Of a stretch of DNA of 23,460 nt, positions 8,556-16,036 are shown piece after piece. The stretch is taken from contig JAFOYH010000034.1 in the NCBI GenBank assembly GCA_017391465.1, positions 1-23,460 of the forward strand, given 5' to 3'. Made by a program: the position numbers and the translations under genes. The DNA is from Lachnospiraceae bacterium. GTDB lineage: Bacteria > Bacillota_A > Clostridia > Lachnospirales > Lachnospiraceae. Each line of letters opens with the position of its first letter. The stretch's first letter is position 1. The notes under the pieces were generated by a model. It saw nothing but the letters and a program-made list of their open reading frames with translations, had not been told where the DNA came from and made no database searches.

Positions 8556-10274
8556 ATGGCGTTGACCGAAGAACAGCGTGAGAGAAGAGATATATTACTC
8601 TCACAGGATTATGCAGATTTTCTTGTAGCATATGGCGGTAATGTTGAAGTTGCTGTGGAAAAATATCAACCCGACAGTTATGAGATTATCAATAGCGGTT
8701 TTATGGTCATCCATAAGGCTTTGTCCTTGGAAGGTATCGAAATGCTGGATGATTATCCTTATAATCTCATTCCTGAGGTTATGGGATTACTGGATACAAC
8801 CAGTATGGAACAAAGTGGCATTTTGCCTGTGCATTATCGTCCGGGATCCGGATATCTTGGACAAGGCGTTCTTATTGGTGTCATTGATACGGGGATTGAT
8901 TTTACCCATCCGGTTTTTCGCAATTCCAATGGGACGACACGTATTCGTTCAATTTGGGATCAAACCATTCAATCTGAGAATATTCCGGAAAGATTTCCTT
9001 ATGGGACCTTATATACAGAGGAAGAATTAAATCAGGCATTGGCATCCGCCGATCCTTTTGAAATTGTTCCAAGCCGTGACTTTGAAGGACATGGAACATT
9101 TATGGCAGGAATCATGGCGGGTAGTGAAGATCCAGAGAATGATTTTGTGGGAGCAGCACCGGAAAGCAGCATTGCAGTTGTGAAATTAAAACCGGCAAAA
9201 GGTTATTTAAGAGAGTATTATGTTTTACCTGAAGAAGTGGTTGCTTTTCAGGAAACGGATGTATTTATGGCGATTCAGCATTTGATTAATGAAGCAGTAC
9301 GTTACCAGATGCCCCTGGTTTTATGTTTGGGTATTGGGAATACATTAAATAGTCATGAGGGAACATCAAATTTAAGTCAGTATTTGAACGCAATCAATAA
9401 TCTGACGGGTGTGTGTGTAGTGCTTGCCGCAGGTAATGAACTTGGAAGAGCCCATCATTATTCTGGTTTTGTGGCAGAAAGAGATGCCAGTGATACAGTT
9501 GAATTAAAAGTTGGTGAACAGGAGAGGGGCTTTCAGATGGAAATCTGGGGCAGCCTCTCCGATGTGTTTTCTGTAGAAATTATTTCTCCAGAAGGTGAAA
9601 GGATTACACGAGGTCAATCGAGTGGCGGCCAGTCGCTGCGTGTTCGATTGCTATTTGAGGATACAGAGATTTACATTTCCAATAAATCGGCAGGACTTAC
9701 GAGTGGACGTTTTCTTATGGTTATACAACTTCGAAATCCGACACCTGGAATATGGACATTTCGGATTTATGGAGAAAGAATCATTAATGGAAACTTTGAT
9801 ATCTGGCTTCCGATGGAAAAATTTATGAATGCGGATACAGTTTTTTTGAATCCAGATCCAGACATCACGTTGACGTCTGTGTCAACCACATCATCAACGG
9901 TGACAGTGGCCAACTATAATCATTATAATGACAGCCTGTATGTTCGTTCAAGTCGGGGATATACATCGTCAGGGATTATAAAACCGGATGTGGCGGCTCC
10001 AGGGGTAGGCGTTTTTGGGCCGATACCTGGCGGACGGTATGAAAATCGAAGCGGTTCCAGTATTTCCGCAGCCCATGCAGCTGGTGCAGCAGCAATTTTA
10101 TTTGAGTGGGGGCTTCTAAATGCTATGATTATCAATATGGATGGCAGTGATGTGCGACGAATGCTTATTCTTGGATCAGATCAGAAAGAAGGTGTTTTAT
10201 TTCCAAATAAAGGATGGGGTTATGGAGCGATGAATTTGCAAAATACCTTTGAAACTTTACGTTTGGTGAGGTAA
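8556..10274 (+). CDS. Subtilisin-like S8 protease, Csp-like
   Basis: Serine endopeptidase of the subtilase clan, 572 residues, with no signal peptide or membrane helix, so cytosolic or packaged rather than secreted by Sec. The N-terminal 95 residues resemble a prodomain. The triad appears complete: D111 (VIDTG), H179 (GHGT) and S502 (GSSISAA). A long insert of beta-rich sequence (about 300-450) lies between His and Ser, like the jellyroll domain of clostridial CspB. The Ser motif lacks the proline of classic subtilases (GTSMATP becomes GSSISAA), again as in the Csp group. In Clostridium, Csp proteases activate the spore cortex hydrolase SleC. Here the neighbours are quality-control genes, so a germination role is unproven. 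The site GGGAG (about 8544-8548) precedes the ATG. Spacing to the clpX-like gene is 26 bases. Confidence 0.85.
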   Translation: MALTEEQRERRDILLSQDYADFLVAYGGNVEVAVEKYQPDSYEIINSGFMVIHKALSLEGIEMLDDYPYNLIPEVMGLLDTTSMEQSGILPVHYRPGSGYLGQGVLIGVIDTGIDFTHPVFRNSNGTTRIRSIWDQTIQSENIPERFPYGTLYTEEELNQALASADPFEIVPSRDFEGHGTFMAGIMAGSEDPENDFVGAAPESSIAVVKLKPAKGYLREYYVLPEEVVAFQETDVFMAIQHLINEAVRYQMPLVLCLGIGNTLNSHEGTSNLSQYLNAINNLTGVCVVLAAGNELGRAHHYSGFVAERDASDTVELKVGEQERGFQMEIWGSLSDVFSVEIISPEGERITRGQSSGGQSLRVRLLFEDTEIYISNKSAGLTSGRFLMVIQLRNPTPGIWTFRIYGERIINGNFDIWLPMEKFMNADTVFLNPDPDITLTSVSTTSSTVTVANYNHYNDSLYVRSSRGYTSSGIIKPDVAAPGVGVFGPIPGGRYENRSGSSISAAHAAGAAAILFEWGLLNAMIINMDGSDVRRMLILGSDQKEGVLFPNKGWGYGAMNLQNTFETLRLVR

Positions 10275-10302
10275 AATAGAGATACATAAAGGAGGTGCAA
10301 TG

Positions 10303-10710
10303 ATGGCATTTTTTGATGATTTAAAAGCTGGTCTTAGTGAAGTGGCAAAAACAGTTGGCGAAAAGTCCGAACAACTTGTTGGAATTTCCAAGTTGCATTT
10401 AAAGAAAACAAATTTAAATAATGAATTAAAAGCAACCTATCTTGAACTTGGAAAGATGATTTATGAAGAGAAAAAAGCAGGTGCTGAATTTTCAGAAGCC
10501 GTCGTTCAGTTATGCCAGAAAGTAGACATGGGCCTTGAAGCGATTGCTGAGGTTGAAGCTCAGATTGAAGCTGCAAAAGCAGAGGGTAAAGAAACAACTG
10601 TGGAAGAAAGTATTGTGGAAGATGATATTGTAGACTCTGCTGATGTTGTTGTTGAAGAACATGCCGAGGTAATTGAAGCGGTTACTGAAGAAACCACAGA
10701 AGCGGAATAA
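10303..10710 (+). CDS. Small acidic helical protein, unknown function
   Basis: I do not recognise a characterised family. The 135-residue product begins with an amphipathic helical segment (AFFDDLKAGLSEVAKTVGEK), continues with a heptad-rich region to about residue 90 and ends in a strongly acidic tail rich in Glu, Asp and Val. The N-terminal half resembles Firmicutes proteins that usually end in a C-terminal zinc ribbon; no CxxC pair is present here. No signal peptide or membrane helix is seen. Two adjacent ATGs exist (10300 and 10303). The second is preferred because GGAGG (10291-10295) lies 7 bases from it. It is the last gene of the htrA/clpX/S8 run, 28 bases after the protease and before a terminator, so it may be a partner or adaptor of those proteins (inference). 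Confidence 0.75.
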   Translation: MAFFDDLKAGLSEVAKTVGEKSEQLVGISKLHLKKTNLNNELKATYLELGKMIYEEKKAGAEFSEAVVQLCQKVDMGLEAIAEVEAQIEAAKAEGKETTVEESIVEDDIVDSADVVVEEHAEVIEAVTEETTEAE

Positions 10711-10736
10711 TTAGAACACGGATGAATACCATGTTT

Positions 10737-10768
10737 AAACTGGCACGTTTTGACGTGCCAGTTTCTAA
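10737..10768 (+). terminator. Intrinsic terminator closing the protease operon
   Basis: A perfect 11-bp stem (10737-10747 with 10754-10764; core CTGGCACG) has a 6-base loop. The T-tail is short (TTTCT). It lies 26 bases after the stop of the acidic helical protein and separates it from the aminopeptidase gene. Confidence 0.75.
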
Positions 10769-10820
10769 GTGTGGAATTTTAGGATATTTATTATAGAACT
10801 TGAAGAAAAGAGGAAAAAAC

Positions 10821-12614
10821 ATGACACAGTTTGATCAGAGAATCGAAGTCCTTCGTCAGAGAATGAGAGAAGATCACATTGATTTTTATCTCATTCCTAC
10901 AGCAGATGATCATGCATCTGAATACATCAGTGATTTTTATAAAGTTCGTAATTACTATGCAGGATTTACGGGTTCTGCAGGAACTTTGATGATCGGTATG
11001 GATATGGCCGGACTTTGGACCGATGGAAGATATTTTATTCAGGCAGAGAATCAGCTTGCAGGAAGTCAGGTGACGTTATTCCGCATGTCAAGTGCCGGGG
11101 TACCTACTGTTTTGGAATATTTGACAGAACATATGCCGGAGGGCGGAACTTTGGCATTTGATGGTCAGGTGGTTGATCTTGCTCAGGGAAAACATTATGA
11201 AACCATGATAGAAGCAAAAAAAGGCAAGATCCTGTGGAGTGAAGATATTGCTGGTAATTATTGGGAAGATCGTCCAATACGTGCATCAAAGCCTGTCTAT
11301 GTTCTGGATGAATCCTATGCGGGTAAAAGTCGTGCCAAAAAGCTGGAAGAGCTTAAAGCATATATGCATTCCCAAAAGGGAAAAAGTGTATTGCTTGCAT
11401 CTTTGGAAGACATCGCGTGGCTTTTGAATCTCCGTGGCGATGATGTGGCACATACTCCTGTTTTTCTTTCCTTTGCCCTTGTTACAGAAGAAAATACATC
11501 GCTCTATGTGGATAAGAGTGCATTTTCTGCAGAAATCTGTGAACAGTTGTTGGCTGATGGTGTAGAATTAAAACCATATATGGATATTTACGAGGATTTA
11601 AAACATCTGGGTAAAGAAAGTATTTTATATGATGCATCAAAGGTAAATTATGCCCTTTGTCAGTGTATACCTGAAGGTGTTCAGGTCATTCCTGCAGATG
11701 TGAATGTAATGATTCCAAAGTCCATTAAAAATGAGGTAGAACTTGAGAATCTTCGAAGTGCACACATTAAAGATGGTGTGGCTGTTACGAAATTCATGTA
11801 TTGGTTAAAGACAAATGTTGGCAAAATTCCAATGTCTGAGATCAGTGCCTCCGATTATCTCGCAGAACTTCGTGCAGCCATTGATACATATATTGATTTG
11901 AGTTTTGAAACAATTGCAGCATATAAAGCCAATGCAGCCATGATGCATTATAGTGCGACACCAGAAACGGATGCGAAACTTGAGGCGGAAGGCATGTTGC
12001 TTGTAGACTCGGGCGGTCAGTACTATGAAGGAACAACGGATATTACACGTACATTTGTACTTGGACCGATTTCCGAAGAAGAAAAGAAACATTTTACATT
12101 AGTTGCAAAATCTATGTTAAATCTTGCAAATGCCAAATTCCTCTATGGATGTACAGGATATAATCTGGATATTCTTGCACGTGGACCATTGTGGAACATA
12201 GGCATTGACTATCGATGTGGAACTGGTCATGGTGTAGGATATTTGTTGAGTGTGCATGAAGCACCAAACGGTTTCCGATGGAAACAGATTCCGGATCGAA
12301 ATGATTCTGCCATTCTGGAAGAAGGTATGGTTACAACAGATGAACCAGGTGTTTATATTGAAGGCAGTCATGGCATTCGTACAGAGAATGAATTTATCTG
12401 TGTAAAAGATGAACTGAATGAATATGGTCAGTTTATGCGTTTTGAAATGCTGACATGGGCACCGATCGATCTGGATGGTATTGATCCAACATGGATGAAT
12501 CCGGATGATATTCGTCAGCTGAATAGATATCATCAGCAGGTTTATGAAAAAATTAGTCCATACTTGAATGAAGATGAAAGACAATGGTTAACTCAGTATA
12601 CAAGAGCCATCTAA
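10821..12614 (+). CDS. pepP: Xaa-Pro aminopeptidase (M24B, aminopeptidase P)
   Basis: Cytosolic metallo-aminopeptidase that removes the first residue from peptides with proline in second position. The 597-residue form has two creatinase-type N-terminal domains (about 1-310), the pita-bread catalytic domain and a C-terminal extension, as in the long eukaryote-like aminopeptidase P found in many Clostridia. The five metal ligands are visible: D396 (LVDSGG), D407 (GTTDITRT), H470 (GTGHGVG), E508 (DEPGVY) and E522 (IRTE). I chose ATG at 10821, with AGAGGA about 7 bases upstream, over a TTG at 10800. The gene stands alone between the terminator of the protease run and the promoter of the transaldolase gene. 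No clear promoter was found in its 50-base leader. Confidence 0.93.
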   Translation: MTQFDQRIEVLRQRMREDHIDFYLIPTADDHASEYISDFYKVRNYYAGFTGSAGTLMIGMDMAGLWTDGRYFIQAENQLAGSQVTLFRMSSAGVPTVLEYLTEHMPEGGTLAFDGQVVDLAQGKHYETMIEAKKGKILWSEDIAGNYWEDRPIRASKPVYVLDESYAGKSRAKKLEELKAYMHSQKGKSVLLASLEDIAWLLNLRGDDVAHTPVFLSFALVTEENTSLYVDKSAFSAEICEQLLADGVELKPYMDIYEDLKHLGKESILYDASKVNYALCQCIPEGVQVIPADVNVMIPKSIKNEVELENLRSAHIKDGVAVTKFMYWLKTNVGKIPMSEISASDYLAELRAAIDTYIDLSFETIAAYKANAAMMHYSATPETDAKLEAEGMLLVDSGGQYYEGTTDITRTFVLGPISEEEKKHFTLVAKSMLNLANAKFLYGCTGYNLDILARGPLWNIGIDYRCGTGHGVGYLLSVHEAPNGFRWKQIPDRNDSAILEEGMVTTDEPGVYIEGSHGIRTENEFICVKDELNEYGQFMRFEMLTWAPIDLDGIDPTWMNPDDIRQLNRYHQQVYEKISPYLNEDERQWLTQYTRAI

Positions 12615-12659
12615 CCATTAAAACGCGCAGAAAATGGTAAGGATTCAAGGGTTATTCAA

Positions 12660-12688
12660 TGGACAATGATTTATGAATGTGTTATATT
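12660..12688 (+). promoter_or_regulatory. Promoter of the transaldolase gene
   Basis: TGGACA (12660-12665) and TATATT (12683-12688) are separated by 17 bases, with TGT just before the -10 giving an extended -10 element. The -35 matches five of six consensus bases. Start of transcription is expected near 12695, about 40 bases before the ATG. Confidence 0.65.
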
Positions 12689-12735
12689 TAAATCAAATTA
12701 TAAAATGTGTGTAATTTTTTTAGGAGGAAAGACCA

Positions 12736-13389
12736 ATGAAATTTTTTATTGACACAGCGAAAGTAGAAGATATTAAAAAAGCTAATGATATGGGTGTTAT
12801 CTGTGGTGTTACAACAAACCCATCTTTAATCGCAAAAGAAGGACGTGTTTTTGAAGAAGTTATCGCAGAAATTGCTTCCATCGTTGATGGACCAATCAGT
12901 GGCGAAGTTAAAGCAACAACTGTAGATGCAGAAGGCATGATTGCAGAAGGTCGTGAAATTGCTAAAATCCATCCAAATATGGTTGTAAAGATTCCTATGA
13001 CTGTTGAAGGTTTAAAAGCTTGTAAAGCTTTAACAGCAGAGGGCATCAAAACAAATGTTACATTGATTTTCACAGCAAATCAGGCATTGCTTGCAGCTAG
13101 AGCTGGTGCAACATATGTATCTCCATTCCTTGGCAGATTAGATGATATCTCTACAAATGGTGTTCAGTTAATTCGTGATATCGCTGATATGTTTGCTGTA
13201 GCAGGTATTGAAACAGAAATTATCGCAGCAAGTGTTCGTCACCCAATGCACGTTACAGAATGTGCACTTGCCGGTGCTGATATTGCAACTGTTCCTTACA
13301 ATGTAATCGAACAGATGACAAAACACCCATTAACAGATCAGGGTATTGCTAAATTCCAGGCAGACTACAAAGCTGTATTTGGTGAATAA
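12736..13389 (+). CDS. tal: Transaldolase, short TalC/Fsa subfamily
   Basis: Schiff-base aldolase of the 217-residue TalC/Fsa subfamily, working in the non-oxidative pentose phosphate pathway. It moves a dihydroxyacetone unit between sugar phosphates. The lysine forming the Schiff base is K85 (VVKIPMT), and the N-terminal motifs FIDTA and TTNPSL are intact. At residue 131 (SPFLGRLDD) it has Phe. E. coli fructose-6-phosphate aldolase has Tyr at this place and true transaldolases have Phe, so transaldolase activity is the better guess, although automatic pipelines often call this family Fsa. A strong AGGAGG (12722-12727) precedes the ATG. Promoter, ribosome site, terminator and frequent GGT, GCT, GTT and ACA codons suggest high expression. 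It is transcribed alone. Confidence 0.93.
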   Translation: MKFFIDTAKVEDIKKANDMGVICGVTTNPSLIAKEGRVFEEVIAEIASIVDGPISGEVKATTVDAEGMIAEGREIAKIHPNMVVKIPMTVEGLKACKALTAEGIKTNVTLIFTANQALLAARAGATYVSPFLGRLDDISTNGVQLIRDIADMFAVAGIETEIIAASVRHPMHVTECALAGADIATVPYNVIEQMTKHPLTDQGIAKFQADYKAVFGE

Positions 13390-13414
13390 TTCAAATGAAA
13401 CTTAAGATAAAATG

Positions 13415-13438
13415 GCGGGCTTTAAAGCCCGCTTTTTT
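13415..13438 (+). terminator. Intrinsic terminator after the transaldolase gene
   Basis: The palindrome GCGGGCTTTAAAGCCCGC (13415-13432) is followed by six T residues. It is GC-rich, perfect and 25 bases after the stop codon. Confidence 0.93.
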
Positions 13439-13502
13439 ATGCGATTGGAAATCCTAATGGTTTTTTAAAATTTGGTTTTTGTGTATTTAGGATGTTCGTG
13501 TA

Positions 13503-13531
13503 TTGTGTTTTGAAAGAAAATTCGATATAAT
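13503..13531 (+). promoter_or_regulatory. Candidate promoter of xpaC-telA
   Basis: A perfect TATAAT (13526-13531) lies 17 bases after TTGTGT (13503-13508). The -35 is weak, but the same hexamer is found at the candidate sbcDC promoter. The expected transcript start is near 13538, 40 bases before the xpaC ATG. Confidence 0.5.
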
Positions 13532-13577
13532 TTAGATTAGTTTCTGATTAATTATAATATAGTAATGAGGAATGAGA

Positions 13578-14765
13578 ATGAAGAGTAAAGACTTTTATGA
13601 AATCGGAGAAGAACTTCAAAAAATTGTTCAAACAGCGATTGATTCAAATAATTTTAAAGAATTAAATGAGACGATTCGAACAACAATCAATCATGCGGTA
13701 GAAAGCATTAAAGAAGGTGTGAAAACCAGTCAGATATCCAAAGGAAAGAATGAAGAGATTCCAAACATAGATGGGAATAAAAAAAGAGAGATCAAGGCTT
13801 TAGAGTCTCGATATTTTACGGCACGGCCAACTGGTAATCTACTGGGAGGTGTCATGGTGTTTTTCGGGTTTAGTACAGCGGTAATATTAGCTATTGTTTT
13901 GATTGGTTTGTTCATATTAGATATGGTGTTGGAAGGTATTTCTCTTTTGATCGTTCCAATGATTGTGTTGAGTATATTCATTATACTACTGTTATTTATG
14001 GGTGTTAAAGGACAGATCATGCGGGCGCGTGTGAAGCGTTTTAAAAAATACCGAAGAATACTGGAAGGTCGAGAATTCTGCAGTATTGAAGAATTGTCCG
14101 GGAATATTGGGAAGTCATATGATTATGTCATAAAAGATTTATATCGTATGATTGATTTAAAATGGTTTTTACAGGGACATATTGATGCACAGGAGAAGCA
14201 TCTGATCATCACGGATAAGATGTATGAACAATATACATTAGCCATGGAAAGCTTAAAACAGCGCCAGAAAAAGGCTAAAGAAGAGGCTGAAAAAATGGCT
14301 GATCCAAAATATACGGAAGAAGTGCGTCAGATGCTTTTGGAAGGTAAGCGTTTTGTTGATCATATCCGTGAATGCAATGATGCTATTCCGGGAATTGAGA
14401 TTTCAGAAAAGATGTCTCGTTTGGAATTGATTGTCTCCAGACTTTTTGCACAAGTGGAAAAAAATCCTTCTGTGGCATCGGAAATGCATCAGTTTATGAC
14501 CTATTATCTGCCAACAACCGAAAAACTTTTAGATGCATATCGGGAATTGGATGTACAGCCAGTACAGGGGCAGAATATCATCGAAACAAAAAAAGAGATT
14601 GAAGTTACATTGGATACATTAAATCAGGCATTTGAGAAACTTTTAGACAATTTTTACAGAGATATGGCATGGGATGTGACAACAGATATTTCTGTTCTGA
14701 ATACCATGCTGGCAAAAGAAGGACTGACAGATGATGCCATGACTATGGAGAGCAAAGCACAGTAG
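13578..14765 (+). CDS. xpaC: XpaC-family membrane protein
   Basis: A 395-residue protein with two adjacent transmembrane helices (about 88-113 and 121-143). The N-terminal 85 residues are soluble and polar. After the membrane pair comes a winged-helix-like stretch (about 158-210, containing EELSGNIGKSYDYVIKDL), then a long helical C-terminal region. This matches the XpaC family (PF10112), named for 5-bromo-4-chloroindolyl phosphate hydrolysis in Bacillus, where its biochemical role is still unclear. The partner is telA, 14 bases downstream; the pair is conserved in Bacillus (xpaC-yaaN) and supports the call. I prefer ATG at 13578 to the ATG at 13572 because GAGG (13567-13570) is 7 bases from it. 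The pair likely acts at the cell envelope, by family. Confidence 0.8.
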   Translation: MKSKDFYEIGEELQKIVQTAIDSNNFKELNETIRTTINHAVESIKEGVKTSQISKGKNEEIPNIDGNKKREIKALESRYFTARPTGNLLGGVMVFFGFSTAVILAIVLIGLFILDMVLEGISLLIVPMIVLSIFIILLLFMGVKGQIMRARVKRFKKYRRILEGREFCSIEELSGNIGKSYDYVIKDLYRMIDLKWFLQGHIDAQEKHLIITDKMYEQYTLAMESLKQRQKKAKEEAEKMADPKYTEEVRQMLLEGKRFVDHIRECNDAIPGIEISEKMSRLELIVSRLFAQVEKNPSVASEMHQFMTYYLPTTEKLLDAYRELDVQPVQGQNIIETKKEIEVTLDTLNQAFEKLLDNFYRDMAWDVTTDISVLNTMLAKEGLTDDAMTMESKAQ

Positions 14766-14779
14766 TGAGGAGAATGATT

Positions 14780-15934
14780 ATGAGTGATCCGTTTAATGAA
14801 TTTAACATGACACCAACATTGGTTTTTGACGATATGCCAATCATTGAGGAAGAGAAAAAAGAAGTTGTGGAAGTTTCTGAGGAAAAACCAAAGCCATTGG
14901 ATGATTCCATGCTGAATGACGATGAAAAGGCGATGGTAGACCGTTTTGTTCAGCAGATTGATCTGACCAATACGAATGCCGTTTTGCATTATGGTGCAGG
15001 TGTTCAGAAAAAGATGGCTGATTTTTCAGAAACTGCTCTTGAAAATGTAAGATCTAAAGATCTTGGTGAAGTTGGAGATATGCTCAGCAATGTTGTTGTT
15101 GAACTGAAAAGTATTGATGCAGATGAAGAGGAAAAGAAAGGATTTTTTGGAAACCTTTTTAAGAAAACAGAGAATAAACTGACAACCATGAAAGCAAAAT
15201 ATGCAAAGGCAGAAGATAATGTGATGCAGATTACGAAAGCTTTGGAATCCCATCAGGTTGTTTTGTTAAAAGACATTGCCGTTCTGGATAAAATGTATGA
15301 ATTAAATTTGAGTTATTTTAAAGAGCTTTCTATGTATATTCTGGCTGGAAAGAAGAAACTTGAACAGGTTCGAAGTGAAGAGCTGGCAGAACTTGTGGCA
15401 AAGGCAGAGGCTACAGGTCTTGCGGAAGATGCACAGGCAGCCAAAGATATGGAAGGCTTATGTCAAAGATTTGAAAAGAAAATTCATGATCTCGAATTGA
15501 CACGCATGATTTCTATTCAGACAGCACCTCAGATTCGTCTTGTCCAGAATAGTAATACGATGATGGTTGAAAAGATTCAGTCTACGGTCGTGAATACGAT
15601 TCCGCTTTGGAAGAGTCAGATGGTTCTTGCCCTTGGTGTGGAACATTCTAATCAGGCAGCCAGAGCACAGCAGCAAGTCGCAGACATGACCAATGAACTT
15701 CTTAAAAAGAATGCGGAGACACTTAAGATGGCATCTATCGAAACCGCAAAAGCATCGGAACGCGGCGTTGTTGATATTGAGACATTGAAACAGACCAATG
15801 CTTCATTGATCTCCACGTTGGATGAAATTATGAAGATTCAGACGGAAGGTCGCGAAAAACGTCTGGTTGCAGAACATGAACTTCGTCAGATGGAAGATGA
15901 TATTAAGAATAAATTATTGGAAATTCGTAAATAA
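14780..15934 (+). CDS. telA: TelA/KlaA-family toxic-anion resistance protein
   Basis: A 384-residue soluble, almost wholly helical protein of the TelA family (PF05816; B. subtilis YaaN). Plasmid members were linked to tellurite resistance, while chromosomal Firmicutes members are tied to envelope stress; the molecular activity is not settled. Family features include an acidic N-terminal segment, the GFFGNLFKK segment in the middle, and the conserved stretch around MISIQTAPQIRLVQN and VVNTIPLWKSQM in the C-terminal half. I chose ATG at 14780, 7 bases after GAGGAG (14767-14772), over GTG 14765 and ATG 14774, which overlap or touch that site. It shares a transcript with xpaC and ends before a strong terminator. 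Confidence 0.88.
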   Translation: MSDPFNEFNMTPTLVFDDMPIIEEEKKEVVEVSEEKPKPLDDSMLNDDEKAMVDRFVQQIDLTNTNAVLHYGAGVQKKMADFSETALENVRSKDLGEVGDMLSNVVVELKSIDADEEEKKGFFGNLFKKTENKLTTMKAKYAKAEDNVMQITKALESHQVVLLKDIAVLDKMYELNLSYFKELSMYILAGKKKLEQVRSEELAELVAKAEATGLAEDAQAAKDMEGLCQRFEKKIHDLELTRMISIQTAPQIRLVQNSNTMMVEKIQSTVVNTIPLWKSQMVLALGVEHSNQAARAQQQVADMTNELLKKNAETLKMASIETAKASERGVVDIETLKQTNASLISTLDEIMKIQTEGREKRLVAEHELRQMEDDIKNKLLEIRK

Positions 15935-15947
15935 ATGAACATTAAAC

Positions 15948-15976
15948 GCCCTGCCTGTTCAGGCAGGGCTGTTTTT
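15948..15976 (+). terminator. Intrinsic terminator after telA
   Basis: A GC-rich stem, GCCCTGCCT (15948-15956) with AGGCAGGGC (15961-15969), has a 4-base loop and is followed by GCTG-free T-tract TTTTT (15972-15976, after CTG). It lies 13 bases past the telA stop and insulates uvrA from xpaC-telA. Confidence 0.9.
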
Positions 15977-16036
15977 CCACTATAGAGATTATCTATGGAT
16001 TGAAACATTGTGAATGATGTTACAGAAAGGAAAATT

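Noticed and set aside
10750..10797. Promoter for the aminopeptidase gene (TTGACG near 10750 or TATAGA near 10792)
   Set aside because: No -35 and -10 pair has acceptable spacing, and TTGACG lies inside the terminator hairpin.
12614..12638. Hairpin ACCATT/AATGGT right at the pepP stop as a terminator
   Set aside because: The stem is 6 bp with a 13-base loop and no T-run follows.
13510..13531. TTGAAA with TATAAT as the xpaC promoter
   Set aside because: The spacer is only 10 bases; TTGTGT at 13503 gives the correct 17-base spacing to the same -10.
15981..16036. LexA/DinR box or promoter upstream of uvrA
   Set aside because: No GAAC-N4-GTTC element is present. TTGAAA at 16000 has no good -10 at normal spacing. 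The small repeat ATAGA/TCTAT near 15982 is too short to support a call.
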